Shown piece after piece: positions 17,327 to 25,391 of a DNA stretch of 64,000 nucleotides. A program made the translations under genes and the position numbers. Each line of letters starts with the position of its first letter. Position 1 is the stretch's first letter. The stretch is from NCBI RefSeq assembly GCF_002233675.1, contig NZ_NMUQ01000001.1, positions 1,253,212-1,317,211 on the forward strand. The letters are read 5' to 3'. This DNA is from Paenibacillus herberti (GTDB lineage: Bacteria; Bacillota; Bacilli; Paenibacillales; Paenibacillaceae). The notes beneath the pieces were generated by a model, which was not told the origin of the DNA, searched no databases, and saw only the letters and a program-made list of their open reading frames with translations.

Positions 17327-18034
17327 TTAACACCTTACATACTTGCGTTTGAAACCAAGTTGCTCTTTATCTACTGCTTTTTGAATATTGCCAGAAGCAC
17401 TCAGTAATTTGCTCTTTGTCTTGTCGCGGTTCACTTCTACAGGGCCTACTGCCAACGCAGTCTCGACCGCTTTGGTATGGAGCGGCAAATAGGATACTGC
17501 GACCGTGTAAATGAAATAATTCATCGCGTATTTTGCTCGCTCTGGCGAATCGTGGATCGTATTTTTCAAAGAATCCAGCATATTTGAAAGTTTAGTTTCG
17601 GAGAATTCACTGTCCGGTCTACTGCCCAAAAGCCAGCAGTAACAACTCCAGCCCGCTGACATTTTCAGTTCCTCGCCACTTGCGATCCATTTATCGGCAA
17701 CTTCTTGGGCAATATCCGTTTCTGCCAACGTAACGGCAACCACATAATCGGACAGCATATAAAAATAAGCCGAATCGATCCAACGCTCAAAATCTTCTTC
17801 AGTCATTGCTTTAGGCTCTGCAATAACGCCTGCAAAGTACATCGCGTCGTAGTTCCCCGTGTTATAAAGCTGCTCAGCCAGAGCTTGATTCTGCTTAATT
17901 TTCTTGGCTATGGGTTTCATCTGGCCAGTAGCTACGCCAAAAAGAGGTTCGTGCGCACCATTGGACATGTATATTTTTTTTGTTCGCTCCTTGCCGAGAG
18001 CTTCAAGCTCCTGCATAACCGTTTCCAAGGTCAT
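17327..18034 (-). CDS. DNA alkylation repair (AlkD/AlkC-like HEAT-repeat) protein
   Basis: 235 residues from the ATG at 18034, with AAGGAAG eight bases upstream (a GTG three codons earlier overlaps that site). The all-helical sequence with M-K-P-I-A-K-K-I near residue 40, A-K-Y-A-M-N-Y-F-I-Y near 165 and a basic C-terminus matches the DNA alkylation repair family (PF08713). AlkD enzymes excise N3- and N7-alkylated purines without base flipping. Some relatives lack glycosylase activity, and I cannot confirm the catalytic Trp/Asp set by eye. Confidence 0.8.
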   Translation of the reverse strand: MTLETVMQELEALGKERTKKIYMSNGAHEPLFGVATGQMKPIAKKIKQNQALAEQLYNTGNYDAMYFAGVIAEPKAMTEEDFERWIDSAYFYMLSDYVVAVTLAETDIAQEVADKWIASGEELKMSAGWSCYCWLLGSRPDSEFSETKLSNMLDSLKNTIHDSPERAKYAMNYFIYTVAVSYLPLHTKAVETALAVGPVEVNRDKTKSKLLSASGNIQKAVDKEQLGFKRKYVRC

Positions 18035-18124
18035 GTTTAACACTTCCTTCTGTTTATGGTAGTTTGTCTTTAGCTTATCAAATTTGCTTGTATAAGATAA
18101 ATAGCTAGCTATTGGAAGGAGGGA

Positions 18125-18601
18125 TTAAGTCATATGTACTTTCTCTTGCTCCAGAAAGGCTTCGATTTGTTTTTTATGGTGCTCGTCATGATGAATGAAT
18201 ACATTCACAAACTTCTTATAGGAATAGTTGGCGTTGTCAATCGTGAATTTTGTCGTGCCGTTGTATTTTTCATGGAGCAGATCAAGTAACTGTTTACGGG
18301 TGTTAACGAGATCATCGATAAGTGCATCTAATGAATTGTAGGATTGTGCAAATGCAGCGGCTTCTTGGTTATGTCTTTCAATGTCTACAAAGAATAATTA
18401 AGCACCTTCCGACATACTTGGAACCATCAGTTCCAAACTATTCTTATCCCAATATTTAATGTGAGCTAAAATCTCTCTAAGAGACCATTTCCCCGTGGAT
18501 ATAGGTTTAAACCATACATCTTTTGCAGTAACTTTCAAAGTTTCAACCCAAAGCAAGAAATCGGAGAACTCGTTTAATCCTTTATTTTGCTGAGCAGCCA
18601 T
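18125..18601 (-). pseudogene. DinB/ClbS-like family gene with an in-frame stop codon
   Basis: Two minus-strand frames in the same phase form one 158-codon gene interrupted by a single TAA at 18398-18400. The first part (67 residues from ATG at 18601) has the DinB start with W-S-L-R-E-I-L-A-H-I-K-Y-W. The second continues without a shift as L-F-F-V-D-I-E-R-H-N-Q-E-A and ends with F-I-H-H-D-E-H-H-K-K-Q-I, the metal-site His region of the family. One base change (for example TAA from AAA or CAA) explains the break. The residues on both sides remain family-like, so the loss looks recent. Confidence 0.8.
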
Positions 18602-18778
18602 AACACTTCCCCCTCAGTATGTTCCTACTAGTTACATTACTATACTGTTCCAGTTTTTACAAACATATGTTCTTGTGAATGGGTCCATGCCTGATAGAGC
18701 TAGATTAGGAATTCACTTGTTAAAATTTAGAAGTCATACTATGATTCGTTATGTAAAACCAAGGGGGGGGTGGTAAAC

Positions 18779-19204
18779 ATGACAAATAAGCAATATCTAA
18801 TCATTGAGCGTCCTCCAACTGTGCTCGAACATAACACTCTATGGGAGTCAGTAGGTTGGGGGACTATAGATACAGAAATGACAGAACAATCTATAGCTAA
18901 TTCAGTCTATGCCGTAGTTGTCGTTTTTGATGGGGAAGTGATCGGTATGGGGCGAATAGTTGGCGATGGAGCTATGTATTTTTATATTCAGGATGTTGCT
19001 GTCCTACCAGAGCATCAGGGAGAAGGTATTGGAAAAATGATTGTAGAGCAATTACTCGCCTATATAAAAAAGTGTAAATATAAGAATGGTATTGCTTTTG
19101 TAGGTCTTTTTGCATCACATGGAAACGATAAGTTTTATGAGAGTTATGGATTCAAGGATCACTCGCCGGAGATGACAGGGATGTTTACTGTTTTTGACAA
19201 ATGA
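18779..19204 (+). CDS. GNAT-family N-acetyltransferase
   Basis: 141 residues from the ATG at 18779; AAGGGGGGGG lies about eight bases upstream and an in-frame GTG at 18770 overlaps that tract. The acetyl-CoA loop is clear in V-L-P-E-H-Q-G-E-G-I-G-K-M-I near residue 80, matching the Q/R-x-x-G-x-G/A motif, and Y-E-S-Y-G-F lies near the C-terminus as in most GNATs. Acetyl-acceptor unknown. It is flanked on both sides by broken genes. Confidence 0.88.
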   Translation: MTNKQYLIIERPPTVLEHNTLWESVGWGTIDTEMTEQSIANSVYAVVVVFDGEVIGMGRIVGDGAMYFYIQDVAVLPEHQGEGIGKMIVEQLLAYIKKCKYKNGIAFVGLFASHGNDKFYESYGFKDHSPEMTGMFTVFDK

Positions 19205-19278
19205 ATATTTAAGAGATTTCAGGAACTGCAAAAATGCCTGCTTATGGAATCAGGGACGACTAATGAGCGAAGTACCAG

Positions 19279-19739
19279 TCAACCAATGTGCGGGAGCTTA
19301 AGACCATATGGAAGTTTGGTACCCTGATTCCCTTTAGCTGAATTAACTTGTGATTGTGTTAAAAAAATGACCCAGTCAAATTAGCGTCAGACAGATTAGC
19401 ATCCCTTAGATCTGCGCCAATAAAATCGGCCTTGCGTAAGTCAGCACCGCTCAAATCCGCTGCAATTAGCAATGCACCTCTGAAATTATATCCTTTCAAG
19501 TCAGTTCCCCTCATATTCGCGCCTAAATAATCATTCGTGATTTTCATTATTCTTCTACTAGGATTAAAGTCTTTGCGAATGATTGAGCTTGTTGTTAAGA
19601 GGTGGCGGTTAACGAGTCCTCTATGGGCTGGAACGTCTAATTCTAAAATATCCATTGGATCAAGATTGGTTAACGATAACGTTTCATCAAACACGAGTTG
19701 TAGCTCATCATGAATGGATCGGGTTTCTTCCAGTTGCAA
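19279..19739 (-). pseudogene. Decayed pentapeptide-repeat protein gene
   Basis: The minus strand encodes A(D/N)LxG-type pentapeptide repeats (A-D-L-S-G-A-D-L-R-K-A-D-F-I-G-A-D-L-R) from about 19480 down to 19365, preceded by R-S-I-H-D-E-L and E-L-D-V-P-A-H-R that belong to a known longer protein type. The frame ends at a TAA at 19359 right after a run of seven T. Adding one T restores F-L-T-Q-S-Q-V-N-S-A-K and a normal end at 19279. Upstream, a TAG interrupts the frame and the usual Cys-rich N-terminal half is absent. So it is 5'-truncated and frameshifted. Confidence 0.8.
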
Positions 19740-19937
19740 TGCTTGATGCAGAAGGAGCTAATAAGTGAAAGAAGCTTTTGCCATACTAAAAAATGATTCG
19801 TTTTATCAGTAAGTTTTATCAGCCGTTTTCTAAAAAACGTCGGAGATCTTTATCGTGCTCCTGCGATATTTCATTAGGAAATAGCAGAAGCTGTCAAAGG
19901 CCGAATTTTTGAAAATAGGCCGAAGTAGTGCAGAGAG
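19740..19937. other. intergenic stretch without recognisable gene
   Basis: About 200 bp between the decayed pentapeptide-repeat gene and the terminator ahead of padR. Both strands are broken by stops in all frames. Some of it may be debris of the missing 5' half of the pentapeptide-repeat gene, but I could not match it. Confidence 0.4.
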
Positions 19938-19967
19938 AACCGATGCCTCTAACAGGTATCGGTTTTT
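19938..19967 (+). terminator. rho-independent terminator upstream of padR
   Basis: AACCGATGCCT, a 5-base loop and AGGTATCGGTT are followed by TTTTT. It ends just before the padR promoter and insulates it; the gene it once served is not evident. Confidence 0.75.
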
Positions 19968-19971
19968 ATTG

Positions 19972-20013
19972 TTGCCATATACAGTTGAACTGTATATAAT
20001 GCGGCTATACAGT
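19972..20013 (+). promoter_or_regulatory. SigA promoter with PadR operator in the spacer
   Basis: TTGCCA (19972-19977) and TATAAT (19995-20000) are exactly 17 bases apart. The spacer and part of the -10 carry a near-perfect palindrome, TATACAGT-TGA-ACTGTATA (19978-19996), and an extra half-site TATACAGT follows at 20005-20012. A regulator bound here would block RNA polymerase; the adjacent PadR is the obvious candidate. Confidence 0.75.
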
Positions 20014-20054
20014 CAGACGATATAAAGCTCAGCTGAATAGAGAGGAGGGATAAC

Positions 20055-20366
20055 GTGAAAAGAGATAAAAATCTGCCGCTAACCGAAACCGTTTATTACA
20101 TCCTCCTTGCATTGGTGGAGCCGGCTCATGGCTATTTAATTATGCAAAAGGTGGGGGAGCTAAGTGGCGGGCAGGTCAAAATGGCGGCTGGAACGTTATA
20201 TGGAGCGATCGAAAACTTAGGTAAACAGAAGCTAATTCAACCCGTGCAAAGCGAGGACAGCAGGCGCAAGGTGTACGTTATTACATCAAGAGGAGCGGAG
20301 CTTTTACGTCTTGATTTTGAAAGAATGCAGCAAATGATCGAAGTGACAAAGGGGATTCTGAAATAA
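20055..20366 (+). CDS. PadR-family transcriptional regulator
   Basis: 103 residues from a GTG start with GAGGAGGG upstream. The winged helix (Y-Y-I-L-L-A-L-V-E-P-A-H-G-Y-L-I-M-Q) and the wing E-D-S-R-R-K-V-Y-V-I-T are typical of the short PadR (subfamily 2) proteins, which act as dimers and sense small molecules. It is the first gene of an apparent operon with the DUF2812 gene 17 bp downstream. The palindromic operator in its own promoter suggests autorepression. Confidence 0.92.
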   Translation: MKRDKNLPLTETVYYILLALVEPAHGYLIMQKVGELSGGQVKMAAGTLYGAIENLGKQKLIQPVQSEDSRRKVYVITSRGAELLRLDFERMQQMIEVTKGILK

Positions 20367-20382
20367 GAAATGGGGGAGCGGT

Positions 20383-20997
20383 ATGCGAGTGTTCAAGTTT
20401 TTCATTAATCTCAATAAAGAGGAAAAGTGGCTGAATGAAATGGCTAAGCAAGGATATAGCCTTTCAAAAAAATCCTGCGGATATGAATTTACCCCTATTA
20501 AAACGGAATATGCAGCTATAAAAATGGACTATCGCCGCTTTAAAAAACAGGAGGATTTTGAAGATTACTGTGCTCTTTTTGAAGACAGCGGGTGGCAGCA
20601 TATCGCTGGAACGAAACACTCTGGATACCAATACTTCAAGAAGGCGGATGAAAGTGGGACGGAAGATATTTTTTCGGATGTCCCTTCAAAGGCGGGTCGA
20701 TATAAACGGTTATCCAACATGTGGATCGGGTTGGCTGCTTTTTATATCCCTATTTTTGCCGCATTTGTAGCTGTCGGTTTTATTGAACTGGCCCCTCTGC
20801 TTGATCCTAAATCGTTGTATTTGACGCCAGGATTATGGGAGGAGTCAGGAGCGGCCTTCTGGGGAGCGTTCCTTTTTGAGACGCCGTTTGCACTTTTTAG
20901 AGGGGCTTTATTTGCATTATTTCCCATTATGATCATGCTGTTTTTAATTTTTGCGTTTAAAGCCAATAAGTACTATCAGAGCGCACAAAGCGATTGA
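20383..20997 (+). CDS. DUF2812 membrane protein
   Basis: 204 residues. Residues 1-105 form the soluble DUF2812 domain (K-F-F-I-N-L-N-K-E-E-K-W-L-N-E-M-A, then Y-E-F and D-Y-R), followed by two membrane helices at about 118-138 and 178-198. DUF2812 genes are regularly found directly after PadR genes, as here, and are thought to be part of the signal input, but no biochemical role is established. GGGGGAG lies upstream of the ATG. Confidence 0.88.
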   Translation: MRVFKFFINLNKEEKWLNEMAKQGYSLSKKSCGYEFTPIKTEYAAIKMDYRRFKKQEDFEDYCALFEDSGWQHIAGTKHSGYQYFKKADESGTEDIFSDVPSKAGRYKRLSNMWIGLAAFYIPIFAAFVAVGFIELAPLLDPKSLYLTPGLWEESGAAFWGAFLFETPFALFRGALFALFPIMIMLFLIFAFKANKYYQSAQSD

Positions 20998-21052
20998 TCT
21001 CCAGATTTGTAAAAACGACAAGGTTCACTCTCCGTTCACATCATTGTGATAC

Positions 21053-21073
21053 GCTCTCAACTGTTACTTGAGA
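21053..21073. other. perfect 7-bp hairpin in leader of the serine hydrolase
   Basis: CTCTCAA, seven bases, TTGAGAG lies about 40 bp upstream of the serine hydrolase start. It could be an operator for the linked response regulator or an mRNA hairpin; symmetry is the only evidence. Confidence 0.35.
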
Positions 21074-21111
21074 GTCCGTTATCAAAAATAGGTGAATGTT
21101 GGGGGCCAATC

Positions 21112-23073
21112 ATGTCATTGTTGATGAAGAGATTTTGCAAATTGATTTTAGCGGCAGCGTTGCTCGTTGTTGGAGCGAGTTTGTTCGAAGCTCAATCGCC
21201 TGCAGCGGCCGAGCCTTCTGTCTCTGCTTTAACCGCTAATACGAAAACAACAGCGGCAGATTTGAACGACGAGGCTCAGCTGACGGCCTTCGTTGATGGA
21301 ATGATGAACGTACAGATGGATAATTTGAAAATTCCCGGTGCGGTCATCTCGATCGTTAAGGATGGGAAAATTGTGCTTGCTAAAGGTTACGGTCATGCGA
21401 ACATCGCCGAAGGCAAGTCAGTTGATCCTGCAACGAGCTTATTTCGAATCGCCTCAACAACAAAGCTCTTTACCTGGACGGCGGTCATGCAACTGGTCGA
21501 ACAGGGCAAGCTCGATCTGGACACAGACGTCAACACTTATTTGAAATCGCTTCAAATCCCCAATACCTACCCGCAACCCATTACGATGCGCCAGCTAATG
21601 ACTCATACCGCCGGGTTTGAGGAAGGTGGCGTCGGTTATCAAATTACGACAGATCCCAAAAAGCTCCCGATATCAATTGCTGATACTCTTGCCAAACATA
21701 TTCCAGCACGGGTAAGGCCGCCAGGCGAAATGGCTTCGTATTCCAACTATGGAGCTTCGCTAGCGGGACTTATCGTCGAGGAAGTCAGCGGAATACCGTA
21801 TGATGACTATATCGAGCAGAACATTTTTGCTCCGCTCGATATGAAAAACGCTACCGTTCAGGAGCCTATTCCGATGACTATGGTGCCGGGCGTGGTACAA
21901 GGATATTCCATGGAGAATGGAATATTTACAGCCAAACCGCTAACATTCGAGGGAGGCTTCCGCCCCGCCGGATCGGGCACAGTCTCGGCAGTGGATATGG
22001 CACACTTTATGGTCGCCCATCTTCAGCAGGGACGTTATGGAGAGAAGCAATTACTCCAACCGGATACCACAAGGTTGATGCATGCCCCTGCGTTCCAGTT
22101 CCACAAGCGCATGCCAGCTCTGGATCTTGGCTTTGAAGAGCTCAGGATAAACGGAGTACGCGTTATTTCTCATGGCGGTGCCGATACCGTATTCAACACC
22201 GGACTTTATCTGGTGCCGGATAAAAAAGTTGGTGTTTTTGTTTCCTACAGCGGCGGTGATGGGGGAGCGGCGGCATCAGGTTTGATGAAAGCTTTTTTCA
22301 ATCGGTATTTTCCGGTAAAAGAAGTCCTGTCGCCTCCTGTATCCGCTGAACTTGCAAGCTCTGTGAAGAAATATGCTGGTTCCTATCAATTTACGCGCCG
22401 CAATCACAGCGATATTGATAAGTTTTTTAGCTTTATGGTGCAGATCAACGTTAAAGCTGTGGATAATCAGCTCATCATAGGCAGCGGTGCTGAGCAGCAA
22501 GTATTCGTTCCGATTGAACCTGATTTATTTCAACAGGTCGGGGGCAGCGGTGAGATCGCCTTTCGCTCCGATGAGTCGGGAAAGCCGACTCATATGGTGT
22601 TTGATTTTCTTGCATCTATGCCACTTGAGCGTACGCCGCTGTTTGATGGGACAAATTTCTGGTTTCTTTTGCTCGGCATCTCGGCATTTGTATTTATTAC
22701 CGTTTTGATAGGATTCATCTGTCGTCGACGTGAAATCAAGTTGATGCCGACTGTACAAAAGTGGGCGATACGGCTGTCTGTCACTACCGCTGCCTGGGCG
22801 CTTGCGACTCCTGTCGCAACGGTCGTCATCGTGCTGAACATGGATTTGCTGGAACGGCTGAGTCGCATTTCACCGTCGCTCAATCTCTATTTATGGATGC
22901 CTATTCTGTTGGTTGCATTGACTGTTGCGATGTTGCTAGTAAGCGTTATCGCATGGAGGAACAAGTATTGGACGATCTTGAAGCGCATCCATTTTACACT
23001 CGTGGCGCTGTCCGCGCTGGCGATGAGCTCGTTCTTTTATCATTGGAATTTGCTGGGATGGCAGTTCGGTTGA
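21112..23073 (+). CDS. Serine hydrolase, class C beta-lactamase/PBP4*-like, with C-terminal membrane domain
   Basis: 653 residues from the ATG at 21112 (GGGGG seven bases upstream). A signal peptide (about 1-33, A-A-A cleavage region) leads to an extracellular beta-lactamase/transpeptidase fold with Ser115-x-x-Lys118 in A-S-T-T-K, Tyr-Ser-Asn in A-S-Y-S-N-Y-G near 210 and the third motif H-G-G near 355. Three or four membrane helices follow from about 535. Such proteins are D-aminopeptidases, carboxypeptidases or esterases acting on wall or peptide substrates. A two-component system begins about 70 bp downstream, suggesting joint function in envelope sensing or antibiotic response. Confidence 0.88.
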   Translation: MSLLMKRFCKLILAAALLVVGASLFEAQSPAAAEPSVSALTANTKTTAADLNDEAQLTAFVDGMMNVQMDNLKIPGAVISIVKDGKIVLAKGYGHANIAEGKSVDPATSLFRIASTTKLFTWTAVMQLVEQGKLDLDTDVNTYLKSLQIPNTYPQPITMRQLMTHTAGFEEGGVGYQITTDPKKLPISIADTLAKHIPARVRPPGEMASYSNYGASLAGLIVEEVSGIPYDDYIEQNIFAPLDMKNATVQEPIPMTMVPGVVQGYSMENGIFTAKPLTFEGGFRPAGSGTVSAVDMAHFMVAHLQQGRYGEKQLLQPDTTRLMHAPAFQFHKRMPALDLGFEELRINGVRVISHGGADTVFNTGLYLVPDKKVGVFVSYSGGDGGAAASGLMKAFFNRYFPVKEVLSPPVSAELASSVKKYAGSYQFTRRNHSDIDKFFSFMVQINVKAVDNQLIIGSGAEQQVFVPIEPDLFQQVGGSGEIAFRSDESGKPTHMVFDFLASMPLERTPLFDGTNFWFLLLGISAFVFITVLIGFICRRREIKLMPTVQKWAIRLSVTTAAWALATPVATVVIVLNMDLLERLSRISPSLNLYLWMPILLVALTVAMLLVSVIAWRNKYWTILKRIHFTLVALSALAMSSFFYHWNLLGWQFG

Positions 23074-23145
23074 AGCGGAATAAGGCGGGATAATTAGTAA
23101 CAATTGGCAGGGGCTGCCGAAAAAGAACAGAGGGGAGGCATGTTC

Positions 23146-23820
23146 ATGGCTAAAATCCTTATTGCAGATGACGATGCGCATATTCGCGAGCTGATAACCT
23201 TGTTTTTGCGAAGTGAAGGATTCGAAATCATCGAGGCAAGAGATGGCGCAGAAGCGCTGTCGATTGTGGAAAATGAACAAATCGATATGGTCATACTGGA
23301 CATTATGATGCCCTTGCTGGACGGCTGGGAATTATGCAGGGAGATTAGGCGCATTAATGCGGACATTCCACTCCTGATGGTGACGGCCAAGGGGGAATCA
23401 GCCCATAAGGTGAAGGGATTCCAGCTTGGAACGGATGATTACGTAACAAAGCCGTTTGATCCGTTAGAGCTAGTAATGCGAGTAAAAGCGCTGCTCAAGC
23501 GTTATCGGATTGTTTCGTCCCAAACGATTCAGCTGGGCGGTATCGTACTGAATCGCCGTAGCTTTCAAGTTATTCGGGGTAATGAAACGCTTAATCTGCC
23601 GCTCAAAGAGTTCGAGCTGCTGTTCAAGCTGGCCCATCATCCGGGGCAAATTTTCACACGGGAGCAATTAATTACTCATATCTGGGGCAAAAATTACGAA
23701 GGCGATGATCGAACGGTCGATGTTCACATTAAACGGTTAAGGGAGCGGTTTTCCGGGGACTCGCAACATTTTCAAATTGAAACGGCCCGCAGCCTCGGCT
23801 ATAGGCTAGTCCTGGCATGA
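23146..23820 (+). CDS. OmpR-family response regulator
   Basis: 224 residues from the ATG at 23146, which has AGGGGAGG at good spacing. Receiver domain: acidic pocket Asp8-Asp10, phospho-acceptor Asp52 in V-I-L-D-I-M-M-P, conserved K in T-K-P-F-D. The C-terminal winged helix contains L-T/L-K-E-F-E-L-L-F and R-T-V-D-V-H-I-K-R-L-R. It overlaps the kinase gene by four bases (ATGA), so the pair is co-translated. A likely target is the upstream serine hydrolase. Confidence 0.95.
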   Translation: MAKILIADDDAHIRELITLFLRSEGFEIIEARDGAEALSIVENEQIDMVILDIMMPLLDGWELCREIRRINADIPLLMVTAKGESAHKVKGFQLGTDDYVTKPFDPLELVMRVKALLKRYRIVSSQTIQLGGIVLNRRSFQVIRGNETLNLPLKEFELLFKLAHHPGQIFTREQLITHIWGKNYEGDDRTVDVHIKRLRERFSGDSQHFQIETARSLGYRLVLA

Positions 23821-25187
23821 TCAAAACCCTATATGTTCGCATTATTCTCACGTTTCTGGCCGTCATTGTGTTTAGCCTGTTTTCATCATTTTTTATTGGT
23901 CTCTTTGTATTTCAGAAAGACATTGATTGGATGGGGCAGGACGACATGATTGCAGCGGGAGAGGAAATGATACAACTCTATGAACAAACCAAACCGAATG
24001 ATAGAGAAGCGTTTATCGAGCGATTGGTTAAAATATCGGCTTATCCAATCCAGCTTTATGATGTTTCCGGGGATTCAACATTCCATGGCTTAGACAATAC
24101 GGCTCGTATTGAAGTCAACTCGGAAGCCGTCCAGCAGGTGCTTCGTGGAGAGTACTATCGTTCTCCTGGTAAGGAACAAACATTTGTCGGCCTTCCTGTG
24201 TTATTTGACGGAGAGTCGCATGCGATGTTTATGCAGTTTTCGCCTCAGAACGAAATGATTCTGAACCGGATGATGATGCTCGTTTTGCTACTCGGACTGA
24301 TAATTGGAAGCTTATGCACCCTTATCGGAGCGCGATATTTGGTAAAGCCGATTCTAGCCTTAACGTTAGCGACCAAACGACTGGCAAAAGGCGATTTTGA
24401 GGTGGAGCTAAAAACGAAACGAGTGGACGAGATCGGCGCTTTGACTCAAAGCTTTAACGAGATGGCAAGCGAGCTGAAGCAGTTGGAACAGATGAGGCAG
24501 GATTTTGTGTCAAACGTATCCCATGAAATCCAAACTCCGCTGACGTCGATTTCCGGATTTGCTTTGGCGATGAAAAACAGCAGTTTGGTAGCGGAAATTG
24601 ATCGAAATTATTATCTGGATATCATCATCTCGGAGAGCGGACGGTTATCAAGGCTTAGTGACAATTTGCTGAAGCTCGCATCTTTGGATTCAGAGCATCA
24701 TCCATTTGACGCGATTGTGTATGATCTCGATGAGCAACTTAGGCAAATCGTCGTTACTTGTGAGCCGCAATGGTCGGCCAAAAGCATTCTGCTTGATTTA
24801 GAAATGGCTAATGCTCTCAAGATTACGGCGGATCGGGATCAATTGAACCAAGTATGGATGAATGTACTGGGCAACAGCATCAAGTTTACTCCTGCAGGCG
24901 GACATATCAAAATTGGCATGACCCTTTCGGGGAATGAAGTTGTCGTGACGATATGCGATACAGGGATTGGCGTAGCCCCGGAGCAGCTTGAATATGTTTT
25001 TCAACGATTTTATAAAACAGACCGTTCGCGTAACCGCAGCATCGGCGGTAATGGCCTAGGACTTGCCATCACCCAAAAAATTGTGACCCTCCATAATGGA
25101 ACTATAGAGATGACAAGCCAGGCTGGACAAGGAACAACAGTAGTTGTCCGATTGCCTTTTTCGGGAGATGTTAAGACTAATAGATAG
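23817..25187 (+). CDS. HAMP-containing sensor histidine kinase
   Basis: 456 residues: membrane helix at about 8-30, an extracellular sensor of about 120 residues, a second helix at 155-178, HAMP at 180-230, then HisKA with phospho-acceptor His236 in S-N-V-S-H-E-I-Q-T-P and an HATPase domain with N-box (W-M-N-V-L-G-N-S), G1 (D-T-G-I-G) and G2 (G-G-N-G-L-G-L-A). The architecture resembles PhoR/VanS-type kinases. The start codon overlaps the stop of the response regulator gene. The signal is unknown; wall stress or an antibiotic would fit the linked serine hydrolase. Confidence 0.95.
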   Translation: MIKTLYVRIILTFLAVIVFSLFSSFFIGLFVFQKDIDWMGQDDMIAAGEEMIQLYEQTKPNDREAFIERLVKISAYPIQLYDVSGDSTFHGLDNTARIEVNSEAVQQVLRGEYYRSPGKEQTFVGLPVLFDGESHAMFMQFSPQNEMILNRMMMLVLLLGLIIGSLCTLIGARYLVKPILALTLATKRLAKGDFEVELKTKRVDEIGALTQSFNEMASELKQLEQMRQDFVSNVSHEIQTPLTSISGFALAMKNSSLVAEIDRNYYLDIIISESGRLSRLSDNLLKLASLDSEHHPFDAIVYDLDEQLRQIVVTCEPQWSAKSILLDLEMANALKITADRDQLNQVWMNVLGNSIKFTPAGGHIKIGMTLSGNEVVVTICDTGIGVAPEQLEYVFQRFYKTDRSRNRSIGGNGLGLAITQKIVTLHNGTIEMTSQAGQGTTVVVRLPFSGDVKTNR

Positions 25188-25195
25188 GAGCTTTG

Positions 25196-25309
25196 CAATT
25201 CCCAATTGATAAGCCGTTACCGCATGAATTGATAAAGAAAATAGTGGAATATAGAATCTTAATTAATAATGAAAAAGCTACAGTAAAAGGGAAATTAAAA
25301 AAGAAATAG
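25196..25309 (+). pseudogene. 3' remnant of a DUF1801 (YdhG-like) gene
   Basis: Immediately after the histidine kinase stop an open stretch of 37 codons reads Q-F-P-I-D-K-P-L-P-H-E-L-I-K-K-I-V-E-Y-R and ends in a Lys-rich tail and TAG. This is the C-terminus of DUF1801/iron-chaperone-like proteins, which typically end F-P-x-D-K-P-x-P-x-x-L-I. There is no start codon, and the rest of the gene is missing, apparently removed at the junction with the kinase gene. Confidence 0.65.
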
Positions 25310-25391
25310 AATATAGTAGGGGGATGAATGAGTTCGCGTAGCGAGTTTCGTTGTTAAATCTTAAAGTTCAGCTTTTATCAGGAGGGAACTA

